Below are positions 1 through 16,790 of a DNA stretch of 64,000 nucleotides, piece after piece. A model generated the notes under the pieces. That model did no database searches, was not told the origin of the DNA, and was given only the letters and a program-made list of their open reading frames with translations. Position 1 is the first letter of the stretch. Each line of letters starts with the position of its first letter. This DNA comes from Lineus longissimus (lineage: Eukaryota; Nemertea; Pilidiophora; Heteronemertea; Lineidae), in contig NC_088312.1 in the NCBI RefSeq assembly GCF_910592395.1, forward strand, positions 23,815,292 to 23,879,291, read 5' to 3'. A program made the position numbers and the translations under genes.

Positions 1-97
1 AAATTCAATAATTTTAGTGCTTAAATGAAAAGTCCATAGGCCTACTACAAGAGGGCAAGCACGATAATAATATGTAAAGTCAAGGACTTAGTGAGCC

Positions 98-310
98 CCC
101 TTTAGGTCGGGGGAGCTCCCCCGAACCCCCCTACGAGCATGTGTTAAGTGCAAGCTCTAACAACTACAGCTGTTACAATGGGGGGACACCCCCCAAACCC
201 CCTCCGTCGACATAGGTTTTTACCAGTGCGTTGGGGGGAAACCCCCCCGGTGGACAGTCAACTAGCCCTTCTGTGTCATACTGCTGGAGGGGGGGGGTTG
301 CGATGGGACC
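98..310. other. C/G homopolymer-rich segment, no gene
   Basis: Several runs of 5-9 C or G occur within 200 bp. A 68-codon open frame exists here but its composition follows the homopolymers and it resembles no family I know. I see no other feature between 310 and about 1530 apart from an AT-only near-palindrome (about 926-957). Confidence 0.4.
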
Positions 311-1534
311 ATCCATATAGTTCCTTCCGACGCATTTTTGTTCTGGTAATGTAATACATTGTGATTGTCCTTATTCACGGGAATCGGGCGTTTCCAGTGA
401 TATACGACACAAATAAATGGGATGTCCTCATGCATTCACTTTGGAAACGCATTTTAAAATAGATGTTACGTCCCGTTAATGGGGCACGTCATCATCGCGT
501 ACATTTGGGAAAAACTCCCTAACGAGACCGGAGCAGACGGCTGAAAGTAGTTTAATTATTCTATTGGCTAGGGTACAGAATGTACGTCGCTCACCCGAAT
601 TTTTCACGCAACTATAGCTAAATAGAGCTAGTTCTAGTTTGTGATTCAATTTGATACTTCAGATTTGGGCAGTAGACCAATATAACTTAGTCGTCAGTGT
701 GGTTTTAAGCTGGAAAAACGTATTTGTTTTTCTTAAAGTGCCTTTTTTGGACGGGTGTGTGCGATTGTTTTGTTTTTATGTCACGTGACCTCGACCATGT
801 CGACACAAAATTGAAATAAACCACCCTTTTCTGTCATTATTTAGGACGGATATTTCTCTAATAAAAATATTAATATAATTGGCCAATTTCTTAGGCATAT
901 GATGTAGCGAATTCCCATGAAGATTTTAATTAATTTAAATTTAATTTAAATTAATTTCAACCAATGGGATAGCAACCACCACCGGAAGATCGCGGAGAAA
1001 TCGGTAAACTCAACGGAGTTAATTCAGAAAAATACCAAAAAAAATTGTTTGTAGGATATACAATACTCTCTTTATTTCTCATCATTCATTTACATTATCT
1101 ACTCCCGCACACACGTGTATCTTAAGAGCCCCTCCTAAAGGGGGTCTTACTAGTAACCTGATGTCAGCAGTACAGTGAAGATAGTAGTCTACATGTTAGT
1201 TCATAATAATAACAGCTCAAGATCACAAGAAACCACAGATCCCGGCGCCACTGACGAAGACCCAGTCGCGCAACTCGATCCATCTCACCCGATCTCACCC
1301 TGGCCAAGTTGAGCGCGTAAATACCACGAAGGGGTTAAATTTATCTATTAATAGAATATTCAAATAAGATTGCCGTCATGTAGATGCACCGCCTGACCAT
1401 GCTCCACACATAGATAACGCATGCGCAGTAGCAGCATCTTAAATGGAGAATTGGTCACGTGAGGGTCTGGGCGGCGATCATCAAAGCGGGTCCCACGAGC
1501 AACCAAAAGGTTCCCAGCAGCGATCGCGCTCTCC

Positions 1535-2247
1535 GAACCTGCTCCACGGCAGCCACGATTCAGTACATGAGTCTTTTTCTTTCCTTCAAACATCGCCCAG
1601 AAACAACCTAAAAGTATATTTGAATGGTAAGATCGATGCTTGTAGTCATTTAGGAATAGTTGGTTAAGGTGCTTAAACGTCCAAAAACCGGTCCGGTCAA
1701 ATAATCGTAGTGTTCGACGTGATGGCAGTTTGACATTGAAAGTTGATTTTTTTCAAAAACTTCGATTTGATAGGCTTCCCTTACTTGTTACAGCTTACAT
1801 AATACCAAAGCCGGATTAGTTCCAAAAAACCTTTAACTTAAAAACCAGTTACATAGCCTTTATTTCGGCAGCTGTAGATCAGGCACCAGTCTACCAATGT
1901 AGATGGTTCTTACACCACTGAGCTGCATTTGCTCTCTACTACCCAATGGCATTTACTTCTTAGTCTTTCAGTTAGGCAATTCATCACCATGTTGCGTTAT
2001 ATGTACGGCTGTTTTTTCAACTGAGACCAATTTTGAGGCAATGGTTCTGTTGTGTTGTGCCGCTAGTGGTACACCCACATGAATAAGTAATGAGTGTTGC
2101 CATGGTAGAGATTAGGCCAATCCAGTAGGTGGGTAGTATATGGAAATTAGCAACAATAGCTCACAGTGTTTAAAAATAGAATATACTTTGATTAGTTTCC
2201 TGTTGTACTCTCAACAACGAGATTACAAGTATTACATGTGAAAATGA
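1535..2247. repeat. Direct repeat copy A (~710 bp)
   Basis: This block is repeated almost exactly at 3942-4653 in the same orientation. Both copies start near 'ctccacggcagccacgattc' and end near 'attacaagta'. Differences are scattered single bases and short indels, so the duplication is recent. No conserved open frame runs through it; the 70-77 codon frames on either strand differ between copies. Confidence 0.85.
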
Positions 2248-2261
2248 TTGGTTGACCGTAG

Positions 2262-2660
2262 AGGATAATAATAATAATAATAAGTGCTGATATAGCGCAC
2301 TAAGTTTCAATGAAACCTCAGTGCGCTTTACAATAGAAAACATTATTGATTTTAAAACATTTTTAAAACAACATTTAAAAGGATTTAAAAAGGTGGGTTT
2401 TAACCGCGACCTTGAAGCTGTTCACCGAACCAGCACACCCTGATGTGTAGGGGAGATCGTTCCACAGAAGGGGAGCGGCGACTGAGTATGCCCTAGCACC
2501 GTAGAACTGTGTTTTGTAACGAGGAGTAACGATCAGCCCCATTGACGAGGAACGTAAAGTTCGTGCTGGCTGGTGGGCAACCAAAAGGTCGTCAAGGTAT
2601 TTTGGTGTAAGTCCATTAAAACATTGTATGCTAAGAACAGAAATTCTAAATCACATTATC
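2262..2660 (-). mobile_element. 5'-truncated non-LTR retrotransposon, 3' end
   Basis: Reading the minus strand, the frame from about 2655 down to the stop at 2375 encodes the extreme C-terminus typical of CR1/L2/Jockey-type reverse-transcriptase ORF2. Visible signature pieces are LRSSS, a YGARAYSVAAPLLWNDLP block and a final FKVAVKTHLF motif. It is followed by a short 3' UTR with a hairpin-like AGTGCGC segment and a TTA-repeat tail (TAA repeat at 2267-2283 on the plus strand). Everything 5' of the C-terminal end is missing, so it is a dead-on-arrival copy. The family-level assignment within non-LTR elements is uncertain. Confidence 0.75.
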
Positions 2661-2888
2661 AATATCATAATACTATAAGGCGGCTCGATAAAGTGCCATT
2701 TGGGGGTAGTGTTTCGTCTCGAAAATTTGCACGTTTGCAGGTGTATCCTGATGCAACGTTATGTTTATTTTCGGAAATTTACTTCAGCGGAGCAGTAATG
2801 AGGGATTTTTAATCGGACACTGTCAATTCTCCTTACCACTCACAGAAGCCAAGCCATTGCTGTTTAGTTATGCAGGGGATTAATCAAT

Positions 2889-3010
2889 TACCTGCACTCC
2901 CTGTGGGGTGAGTAACACTACCTGTTGAACAGCTGGCTGTAGGGGGATGATTGGAACAGCCTGTACCTGTTGACCTGCTGAACCAAGGTTAATGTTATTT
3001 TCAATCCACG
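2889..3010 (-). other. Possible exon or repeat-borne coding fragment (Gln/Val-rich)
   Basis: The minus strand encodes a Gln/Val/Pro-rich stretch starting with DLQSWIENNIN and ending at a plausible splice donor (GTAATT, just below 2892). The first part, about 33 bp, recurs at 34226-34258 beside the RPGR start. It could be one exon of an unrecognised gene or part of a dispersed repeat. I do not recognise the protein. Confidence 0.25.
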
Positions 3011-3539
3011 ATTGCAGGTCACCTGATCTTCGAGATTTCGCGGGGAAAGAAATTGTAAACAAACGTATGTGTCCAGTTCAAATGTCAACAAAAATGTATT
3101 TTTGGTACTTTTGGTTGCTTGACTTGGGTTTTCCCGCAGTAAGGAGCTGGGATCAAATTGGTGGTCTATTGTCTATGGGTGCTGTGTTAGCCAGAGCTAG
3201 CCCTTGATTATGAAGGGATTTTCAAATGAAGGTTACCATGGTCTGTTTATGTGCTCACCACAGCTTTCAATACTTGATGTATCTGAAGAGGCACTCTGAA
3301 CTTGGCATGGCCTTATCAAGGAGCTGCTCACGGTGCTGAACTTCTAGCTTGCCTGTCGAGTAAGTGCCTTGTCCGAGACCTTGCTACATGTAGGAGGAGC
3401 ACGCATTTTAAAGTTATAGTAGTGACTGATAGTGCAATTGGTTCGAGCCATTTGGAGGCCGACATTAGATTTTCATTGCAATTCAATCTATTCAATTAGG
3501 TATAGCCCATTTGAACCTGCCTGGGCTACGGGTACAATG

Positions 3540-3928
3540 CTGGTAATGATATAATGGGCTAAACAGAGTGAGTCTTGGCAACAATAATCAACAGAATACT
3601 ATTTGCTATGTAATCAAGTGATCACCCGTGCGCAATGACCCCCTTGAATCTGACACTGACCGTCGCGAATCGAGGCTATAATATAATGATATAATGGGCT
3701 AAACAGAGCGAGACTTGGCAACAATAATCAACAGAATGCTATTTGCTATGTAATCAAGTAAGCTGTATGAGATGATCCCCAATCCGTACAGACCGGCGTC
3801 CATTCATGGCATTCCCGTGCGCAATGACCCCCTTGAATCTGCCACCGACCGTCGCGGATCGAGGCTACAATAGGCCTATAATGATATATGGGCTGAACAG
3901 AGTGAGACTTGGCAACAATAATCAACAT
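3540..3928. repeat. Tandem repeat, ~150-170 bp unit, about 2.5 copies
   Basis: The words 'ataatgggctaaacagag', 'cttggcaacaataatcaac' and 'gcgcaatgacccccttgaat' recur in the same order two to three times. The last unit is partial and abuts duplication copy B at about 3942. Confidence 0.75.
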
Positions 3929-3941
3929 GGGGTGTAGTCAT

Positions 3942-4653
3942 CTTGCTCCACGGCAGCCACGATTCAGTAGATGAGTCTTTTTCTTTCCTTCAAACATCGC
4001 CCATAAACAACCTAAATGTACATTTGAATGGTAAGAGCGAGGCTTGTTGTCATTTAGGAATAGTTGGTTAAGGTGCTTAAACGTCCAAAAACCGGTCCGG
4101 TCAAAATAATATAGTGTTCGATGTGATGGCAGTTTGACTTTGAAAGTTGATTTTTTTTTCAAAAACTTCGATTTGATAGGCTTCCCTTACTTGTTACAGC
4201 TTACATAATACCAAAGCCGGATTAGTTCCAAAAAACCTTTAACTTAAAAACCAGTTACATAGCCTTTATTTCGGCAGCTGCAGATCAGGCACCAGTCTAC
4301 CGATTTAGATGGTTCTTACACCACTGAGCTGCATTTGCTCTCTACTACCCAATGGCATTTACTTCTTAGTCTTTCAGTTAAGCAATTCATCACCATGTTG
4401 CGTTATATGTACGGCTGTTTTTTCAACTGAGACCAATTTTGAGGCAATGGTTCTGTTGTGTTGTGCCGCTAGTGGTACACCCACATGAATAAGTAATGAG
4501 TGTTGCCATGGTAGAGATTAGGCCAATCCAGTAGGTGGGTAGTATATGGAAAGAGCAATAATAGCTCACAGTGTTTAAAAATAGAGTCTACTTTGATTAG
4601 TTTCCTTTTGTACTTCTCAACAACATTGGAGTATACTCCAAGCAACAACAAAA
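3942..4653. repeat. Direct repeat copy B (~710 bp)
   Basis: Second copy of the block at 1535-2247, same orientation, about 2.4 kb downstream. It has a few small indels relative to copy A, including a longer T run near 4150. Confidence 0.85.
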
Positions 4654-4659
4654 TTACAA

Positions 4660-6536
4660 GTAATACTTAGTAGGAAAGAAAAGCACGCGACCTAACGCCA
4701 ACCTATTTATGTAAAGTGATAATTAGAAGGTATATAGTTCAGGAAATGTTAATAAATAATCTTTTTTTATCGTGTTTTGAGAGCATTTTTAATTGCCTGC
4801 GTCACAGAGTCTCTGCAAGGGTAATTTTTACCACCGTAGTCTCGCGCAGCCAGACCTTCTTCACTTATTAGTCTGGCGCAAGCCAGGTGTTCTTTGTACT
4901 AGACGTTTTCCACCACAATGTATCTGGGCCGCAGAAACCCTGCGCAAGATTACCTCGAACTGGAGCTAAGAATAGATTATGCTAATGAGCATACTTCCTC
5001 ATTGAGTTTTCCCAGAATGGTGCATATCGCGCGAAGCTACTTAGCCTAGTACCATTAGGCCCCGCGTGGTGGCGCTGAGGCGGCCGCTGCAATCAAGAGA
5101 GTGGTTGAGTCACTCTAGAAGCTACTTGGTCATTACAAATGACGGACCTGACGAAAATTGCTTACATTATACATAAGCATATACCCATGGAGCGGGCAAA
5201 GTTGAAATGTATTATACATTAGTTAAATGGGCACGATGATTGAGCTACATTAAATTTCTAACGTTACTGAAGTTTTATTAAAGGTTAAACACGAAATTAA
5301 CTGCATTTAGGGACTTATTGCTGCTATCTACATGCAACCCCCAATAGATTGATTGGAGTACGCTATTTTGCACAATGCATTGAGACCAGTGACAGCAGGT
5401 CCCGTTCCAAATAAGGCCCTCACATATTAGGCATATCACCTACCCACTCCCGTACCCAATGCCACTGTCGGACCAAAGCCAGGCGCATGGAGAGATGCAG
5501 AACGCAATTCAAACTGACAACATCAGTCAGTAAAGAATAAAACAAAGAGCAAGCGCTGGCCACTGTACATATTTTGTCCATCCTGGCATAACTGTTTATT
5601 TACATTATACATATAACGACACCACAATACCCCCTCACACTCAGAAACCACAAACGCCCACCCCTTCCTGCTACCTTAATACTTCTGGATCTTCTGTAAA
5701 GGCTTACACTACAGACAAATTAGAAGAAGTTTGTTTTGGCACTGCAGACCACTGCGTTTCACAATGAACGAAGGGTCGCCGTGAAAAGTTCTCGTTCCTT
5801 TTCCACAACTCGATTACTTCTGCCTTCTTCCAGGCTACGTGGGGTTACCACGATTTGATTACAAGGACGTAGTCAAAGCCGAAACATTTCCAAAATCTTT
5901 CTCAAAACTGTTTAATCAAGCAAAGGCATCAGTATTAAATACAAATTTCCTAACTGCATGCAATTACAAAATTATGAAACTATTCGCATGGTATGAATAA
6001 GCAATTTTTCATGATCGGACAATTTGGACAGCAAATATCTTCCCTAACCCCATTAAAATTATAGTAAACTATACGGAACAAAATTGACTGCTTCTCAATA
6101 GACACTCTTAGGCACGAAATCGCGCATCCCCGACAAAATTATTTCCGCTGAATGATACTAAATCATTCGATACACCACGTTAACAACATAATAACTACAT
6201 GTAATTCAGTTATTATCCAATTAAAAATGTACAAAGATTGCTGTCCAATAGTCCGATATCGCAGCATGCAGAAATTAAAGGGCCGATATTTGCTATATCC
6301 CGGAGGTATACTTTACAGCCGTGTCTCTAGGCATTGTCCGAAGTCCACTAAGGCCTTCTGTCGAGTTCTGAGTGTGCGCATTTGATTTTTTTGGTACTGA
6401 TTCGTCTTCTTCGAATTCGTCTATTTGAAAAAAGGTTTCCGGGTGTGTTTCACGGGCACATACTATCAAAGTACAAGAATCTTTACAAAGTATACGAGAG
6501 TGTTTGTTTCATCGGCAGGTCCAGCTACAGGTAACC
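4660..6536. other. Intergenic, no gene seen
   Basis: No open frame with family resemblance and no clear repeat. The last few hundred bases are the upstream region and possible 5' UTR of the creatinase gene; I see no unambiguous TATA box. Confidence 0.4.
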
Positions 6537-9500
6537 ATGGCCCTCATCAGATTCGGAAGGCTTGCCTCGTCCACAGTTCGAGGCTTGGCACCTCGTCGTG
6601 GAATGCGGACCACACCTCTAAGGGCTGCTGCAGCTTCCAGTGATGATCGTCCAAGGACCCAGAACATGTGTCAAGGAGAAAAGGTGAGTAGCATTGTGCT
6701 TCAATCAAACAGTTATCATCTACTACTCATTTAATCTCAAATACTTCGTATAGCTCAAGGACACTCCAAGAGACCTAAGATACACCAAACCAAACGCCGG
6801 ACATCTGACCAACAAGGAAATCGGTATACAATACAAATCACGTTTTTGGGTAAGGTGTTCATGCTCAATAGAGCGAACCACCACTGTACTATCCTAATAT
6901 GCGCTCCAATTTTTGTGGTAAATGTTCTGGCTCCCATGCGAAACCCTACCAACACACACGTTCATTATAATACACAGCATCACCTCTCTTGACTGCACCA
7001 CTGCACCCACTGCGATATGTTACTGCACTATAACTATTACTTGGGAAAACTCAACGGAGCTTTATCTCCACCAAATAGCTGACCCCATGCGCCGCTCAGC
7101 ATATTCTATAAGGCAAGGGTCCAATTTTGGACCAAGATACCTTCTTTGATGATGATGATGGTGATGAGTTAAACAATTAGCCATACTCTCATGTCTCCCT
7201 CTAGCATAACAACATATTTATTCACTCACTGCTGCACCCCAAAAAGAGGCAACGGCTAATATATACCACTTGGTGGTCTTCAGGTGAGTTTGTTCTCGAA
7301 GTCCGAAGTCGAGAATCGCCTTGGGAAACTCCGGGCCTACATGGCGCAGAATGAGATCGGCGCATGCGTGATGACGTCATATCCCAACATCAACTACTTT
7401 AGCGGCGGATTTCAATTCTGTTATTTTGGGCGTGACTACGGGTTAGTGATCACTCCCGATAAGGTTACGACTGTCTCAGCCGGTATTGATGGCGGTCAGC
7501 CGTGGCGACGTTCATATGGCGACTGCATCACATACACTGATTGGCGGAATGATAACTACTACTTCTGCGTCAAGAAACTTCTCGAAGGCGTCAAGGGGAA
7601 AATCGGCATCGAGTTCGACCACGTGAACCTTGACAACTACAAGAGATTGGACAATACTCTGCCTGATAACCCAAAAGTTGACGTTGGCCTCCCAACGCAG
7701 AAGATGCGCATGATCAAGTCTGCAGAAGAGATTGATATCATCCGGCAGGGGGCGCGGATTTGTGATATAGGTGGCGCTGCAATAGTTGAGGCTTTAAAGG
7801 AGGATGTTCCAGAGCATGAGGTTGCTCTTGCTTCCACTAGGGCTATGGTGAGAGAGATTGCCAAGACGTATCCTAACAGCGAATTGCTCGACAGTAAGTT
7901 GGCCTGTTGATGTCACATTTTGCAAATATTAACTAACAGCACGTCTTTGTAATTAAAGAGTTGTTTTCTCAGGCTTCCTTCCCAAGATCTAAATCGAAAA
8001 TTTCCATTGGTTGATATGCATTGCACCACCTGTTAAGTGATACTGCTGAAGGACTAACACCTCGTTGACATACATGTTATCACTTTCAGCATGGACCTGG
8101 TTCCAGTCTGGCATCAACACAGATGGTGCCCACAACCCTGTGACATCACGGAGGGTCCAGAAGGGAGACATCCTCAGTCTTAGCTGCTTCCCGATGATTC
8201 AAGGGTAAGTGAAATATAACCAACAACACATACTTTTCACTTGACCCCACATCCGCTCTTCTGAGAGCGTGACCACCTCTATCCCAACACACCAAGGGCT
8301 TTCACTGTCTTTGGTGATCATCTCGAGTTCGTGCCAAAAGTAGCTCATGATTTTCATGTCGCTCTCAAAGTCCTGTCGACAGCTGTTGCGATGTTTTCTC
8401 TTCAAACTCCCGTTTTTTGCCACCAGAAAAGGTATCCCCCCCCATCATCTCTCTGCGATGTCCTGGAATAGTCCATGGTTGTGCCGTTTCGTACAATGCC
8501 GGTATAGCGCTTTTGGCTGTTCCCGGCCTCATTGTTAATGGGGAACGCTAAAACACAGGTTGGCATGGTTCTCCAGGTTTTCCCATACTGAGAAGTCACT
8601 GTCTCTCGAGATGTCTTGTCTCCAATGTCTTGTCTATTGTATGGAAGCACTCATATATGGGGAATAACCAAAGTCGTTACACCTGGAACTTGGGATGTGG
8701 AAATCATGTTGTTACATCATTGGCATTGTAGAGCGTAAGGCATAACCAACAGAGAGATTCACTTAATCAAACGCTTCAAGCACGTCTCACCACATTTGCC
8801 CTCTTCCAGGTACTACACCGCCCTTGAGCGCACCCTATTCCTGAACCACGCCACCGACGAGAATATCGATATCTGGGAAAAAAACTGCCAGGTTCATCGA
8901 AGAGGCCTTGAGCTGATCCGCCCAGGAGCCAAGTGTTCCGAGATCGCCCACGAACTGAACGACATTTACAGGCAGGTCGGCCTCCTGAAGTACAGAAGCT
9001 TTGGCTATGGCCACTCGTTTGGCGTGCTGTCCCATTACTACGGGCGAGAGGGTGGTAAGGCTATATTCTTTTCGACCTTGACAGTCTTGGCAAGGTCAGC
9101 CGTCTTGCGAGTTGTTGCCTAATGGGGCTGACATACGTCGAAGTCACTCGATTCGACCATGCTACTAGGAGGTGCCACGGTATAACCTGATCAATCTGTT
9201 CGATGGAGCTCGTTCGAGCTATGCCAACACGCGGTTGAATATCTAAACGTCATGATTACGTTTACTCTCTTGCCGATTCAGACCTATCGACTCTCATGAA
9301 TGGCTGTTCCGTGGGGGTCGATCTTATTAGGATTGCCCTGATAACTCTTTGATAAGACAGTAGAACAATAGAAACTTAGGCCTAGGTGCGAGCGGGCTTT
9401 GTTTAAAGACAACAGAGCCGTAATTCTTTTAACTGCAAGGTATGGGGCAAACTAACGTAATGCTTATAATTGATGTCATAATGAATCTAGGCTTAGAAGG

Positions 9501-9796
9501 TTTTACTACATTGTCATAATGCATTGCCACTTCACATAAAGACCCATGCACAGGATGACATAATGCGGAGGCTGTATACGATTTTGTTTTTTACAGGTTT
9601 GGAGCTGAGGGAACACATCGACACCGTGCTGGCACCTAACATGGTGATGGCGATGGTACCGATGGTGATGATCCCTGAGGGTCAGCCGGGAGCCGGCGGG
9701 TACAGGGAACACGACATTCTCATCGTGAAGGAAGACGGCGCGGAGAATATCACAAAGTTTCCCTTTGGACCGGAGAAACTTATCATCAAAGCATGA
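6537..9796 (+). CDS. Creatinase (creatine amidinohydrolase), mitochondrial, M24-fold
   Basis: Exons 6537-6683, 7284-7893, 8090-8204, 8810-9054 and 9597-9796 join in phase to give 438 residues. The enzyme family hydrolyses creatine to sarcosine and urea. From residue 50 onward the protein follows bacterial creatinase, as I recall Pseudomonas putida numbering, with a constant offset of 35. Phe97/Arg99 match Phe62/Arg64, His267 (AHNP) matches catalytic His232, Tyr293 and Glu297 (TALERT) match Tyr258/Glu262, and the YGRE arginine matches Arg335. The position of active-site Glu358 is Val393 (AMVPM), so activity may be altered. Residues 1 to about 36 are Arg/Ser/Thr-rich without acidic residues, typical of a mitochondrial presequence. 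The ATG at 6537 was chosen because it begins this presequence. A cassette at 6754-6849 is treated separately. AATAAA lies at 10224. Confidence 0.9.
6754..6849 (+). other. Possible cassette exon in creatinase intron 1
   Basis: A 96-bp segment bounded by AG and GTAAGG, open in the creatinase frame and phase 0 at both ends, so inclusion would add 32 residues without a frameshift. Direct joining of 6683 to 7284 matches the bacterial protein with no gap, so constitutive inclusion is unlikely. The upstream pyrimidine tract is weak. Confidence 0.25.
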
Positions 9797-11660
9797 GTGG
9801 GTCGCAATCATTTGTATCTTTTGCGAATAGGAGCTGGAATTCGAGTTATCGTCAATGTTGAATATGGCAACTGTCATTCTGGTTTCTAGGGCCGGTGTAG
9901 AAGTTTAAAATGTCCTAGGATAAAATGTCCGGGAACAAAGGATTCTATTATGCGCTGAGCTATTGACGGTCATTGGGAACCGTATGTGTTGCCCTCTGGT
10001 CGGACAGTTTGACCTCTACACAGGACATGTGTCAACTGCCAGAAATGACACAGGTCATGTGTAGTAGGCGAACATTTCCCCCTGGAAAGTGTCCAGCGTT
10101 ATTCCTTTCTGGCGGATTATGGTACATTGCTGCATAACCGCATAACAGAATCCTTTGTTTACCGGCCGACATTCTATCCTTTGACATGTAAAACGTCATC
10201 GCCGGAAGTAACTTGTGTGTATCAATAAACTTATCAAGTGGAGTCATGTTTTCAGTGTATGATCAATCGATTATGTCAGCCAACCCCACCTGCTAGCGCC
10301 TGGTCAATCCTTTGATCGGCCGGTTTCCATTGAAAGCGCATCATTTAAAGAGATCCATTCGTGGCACCAGTCATTATTTAGACCAGCTAAACGTAGTAAA
10401 AATAACTAAGTAAAGAGACAATATATAAATTGAAATCAGGACTATGAATGTTTCTTGTTTACCGGCTCATTGGTAAACTATCGAGGACACTTTTCTTGGA
10501 TGCAGACATGTGCATGTTTACTCCATATTTGATGCTACGAAATTCCACAGTGTATATTGGAACGGATGTTTAATCTGAAATACAGTTTGTTTGAATGTGA
10601 TTGATTTACCTATAGTTTAGGTCAACTTGTATGATTTTACACATACAATCTTTTAATTTTTCAACTATCGTCATCGAAATGTTTGATAGTTATACGGTGT
10701 GCAGCTGATGCTCCCCTAGGTTTCATCAGTGAGGGGGTATGTTGAGGAGAAAAATACTTTTTCAAGTTTAGTTTTTAGGGTCATCACCAACGTACCAACA
10801 TCTTTAGTGTGACGACCGGACATGCCTTTGAACTTTCCGAGAATTGTTTGTCTCTTTAAAGATGACCATCCTCCTGTTAGTGTTAGTAGCGTACCTTAGT
10901 ATGTTTTTTATTCAATTAGTCATAATATTCTTAGAATCGGTTGTTTCGTACCTCGTGTCAGACTAGAATTTAGAGAGATTAGTTCAAGCGATTGACCAAG
11001 ACGGTCATCTTATAAATTTCGGAATAAAATATCGATATAGTATACAGAATTTCACATTGATTTCGAGTTCGACTTTCGCATGAACAGTTAACCAGTCCCA
11101 AGGAAGATATTGGAAGGAATCAAGGACAATATTCGTTTCGTAATTTAGAAATCGGTCCTTCTCCTTCACATTATCAAATTGGTGATTACCTCATACAGTT
11201 ATAAGAACTATGCCAGAATACATGGTTCGAAGGTCAACCATGCATTGAACTTTTGAGATATGTTGAATTTTGCACAAATCAGCGAAAATTGCACCAACTG
11301 GCACTGGACGGCATTTCAACACGGGGCCGACGCACATCCCAAGTTCAATGTACACATACGTCGGCAACAACATTAAATGCGTAGTTTCTTGTTAGTTGCC
11401 TATTGAGTAGCGCTCTAGGTTTTAGAAACTCAAAAAAACATGTCTTTGCCAAAACAACTGCTGAATCAACACTGACGTACTGTGAGGACCGAGAAATCAA
11501 TGTTTTTAGGAACTACGGTTAGGGCTTGGCCGCGCATGAATACAAAAAAGTCCCCAATGAGACCTTAGCGTGTTCGATTACCAGCACGAGTAAGCGCCAG
11601 TGCGTCCTTTTTGTTACCGAAGCGCGGCGCTAGAAATCGAACGCGCTATTAATGGCCCAA
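9797..11660. other. Creatinase 3' region and intergenic DNA
   Basis: A poly(A) signal AATAAA occurs at 10224-10229. The rest shows no gene-like frame; the scattered 60-70 codon frames match nothing known. Confidence 0.4.
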
Positions 11661-11704
11661 GGAGCGAAAAGACTGGGGCGAAGAGGTCATGGGGCGAAAG
11701 GACC
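11661..11704 (+). promoter_or_regulatory. Three tandem GGGGCGAAA-type motifs upstream of LANCL3-like gene
   Basis: Three adjacent copies of a ~15-bp word (GGAGCGAAAAGACT, GGGGCGAAGAGGTC, GGGGCGAAAGGACC) lie 116-159 bp before the ATG at 11820. The same arrangement occurs before PPIL4 and a single copy occurs before RPGR. It may be a promoter element or a dispersed repeat; the role is inferred from position only. Confidence 0.4.
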
Positions 11705-11819
11705 GCAATTCTGCGCTTCCTTCCCAATTTCTCCAATTTCTAAATCAAGTGCACACCTGAAACATTCCCTGTTGCTTCATAAATCCTTCAAAAATACATT
11801 CAGAGCGTGAAATTTAGAA

Positions 11820-16790
<4,971 letters not shown>

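Noticed and set aside
148-354. 68-codon frame near the left edge
   Set aside because: Driven by C/G homopolymers; no family resemblance.
6537-9796. Bacterial contamination or recent transfer of creatinase
   Set aside because: The coding sequence is split by four spliceosomal introns with consistent phases and has a mitochondrial-type presequence, so it is a resident nuclear gene; older transfer remains possible.
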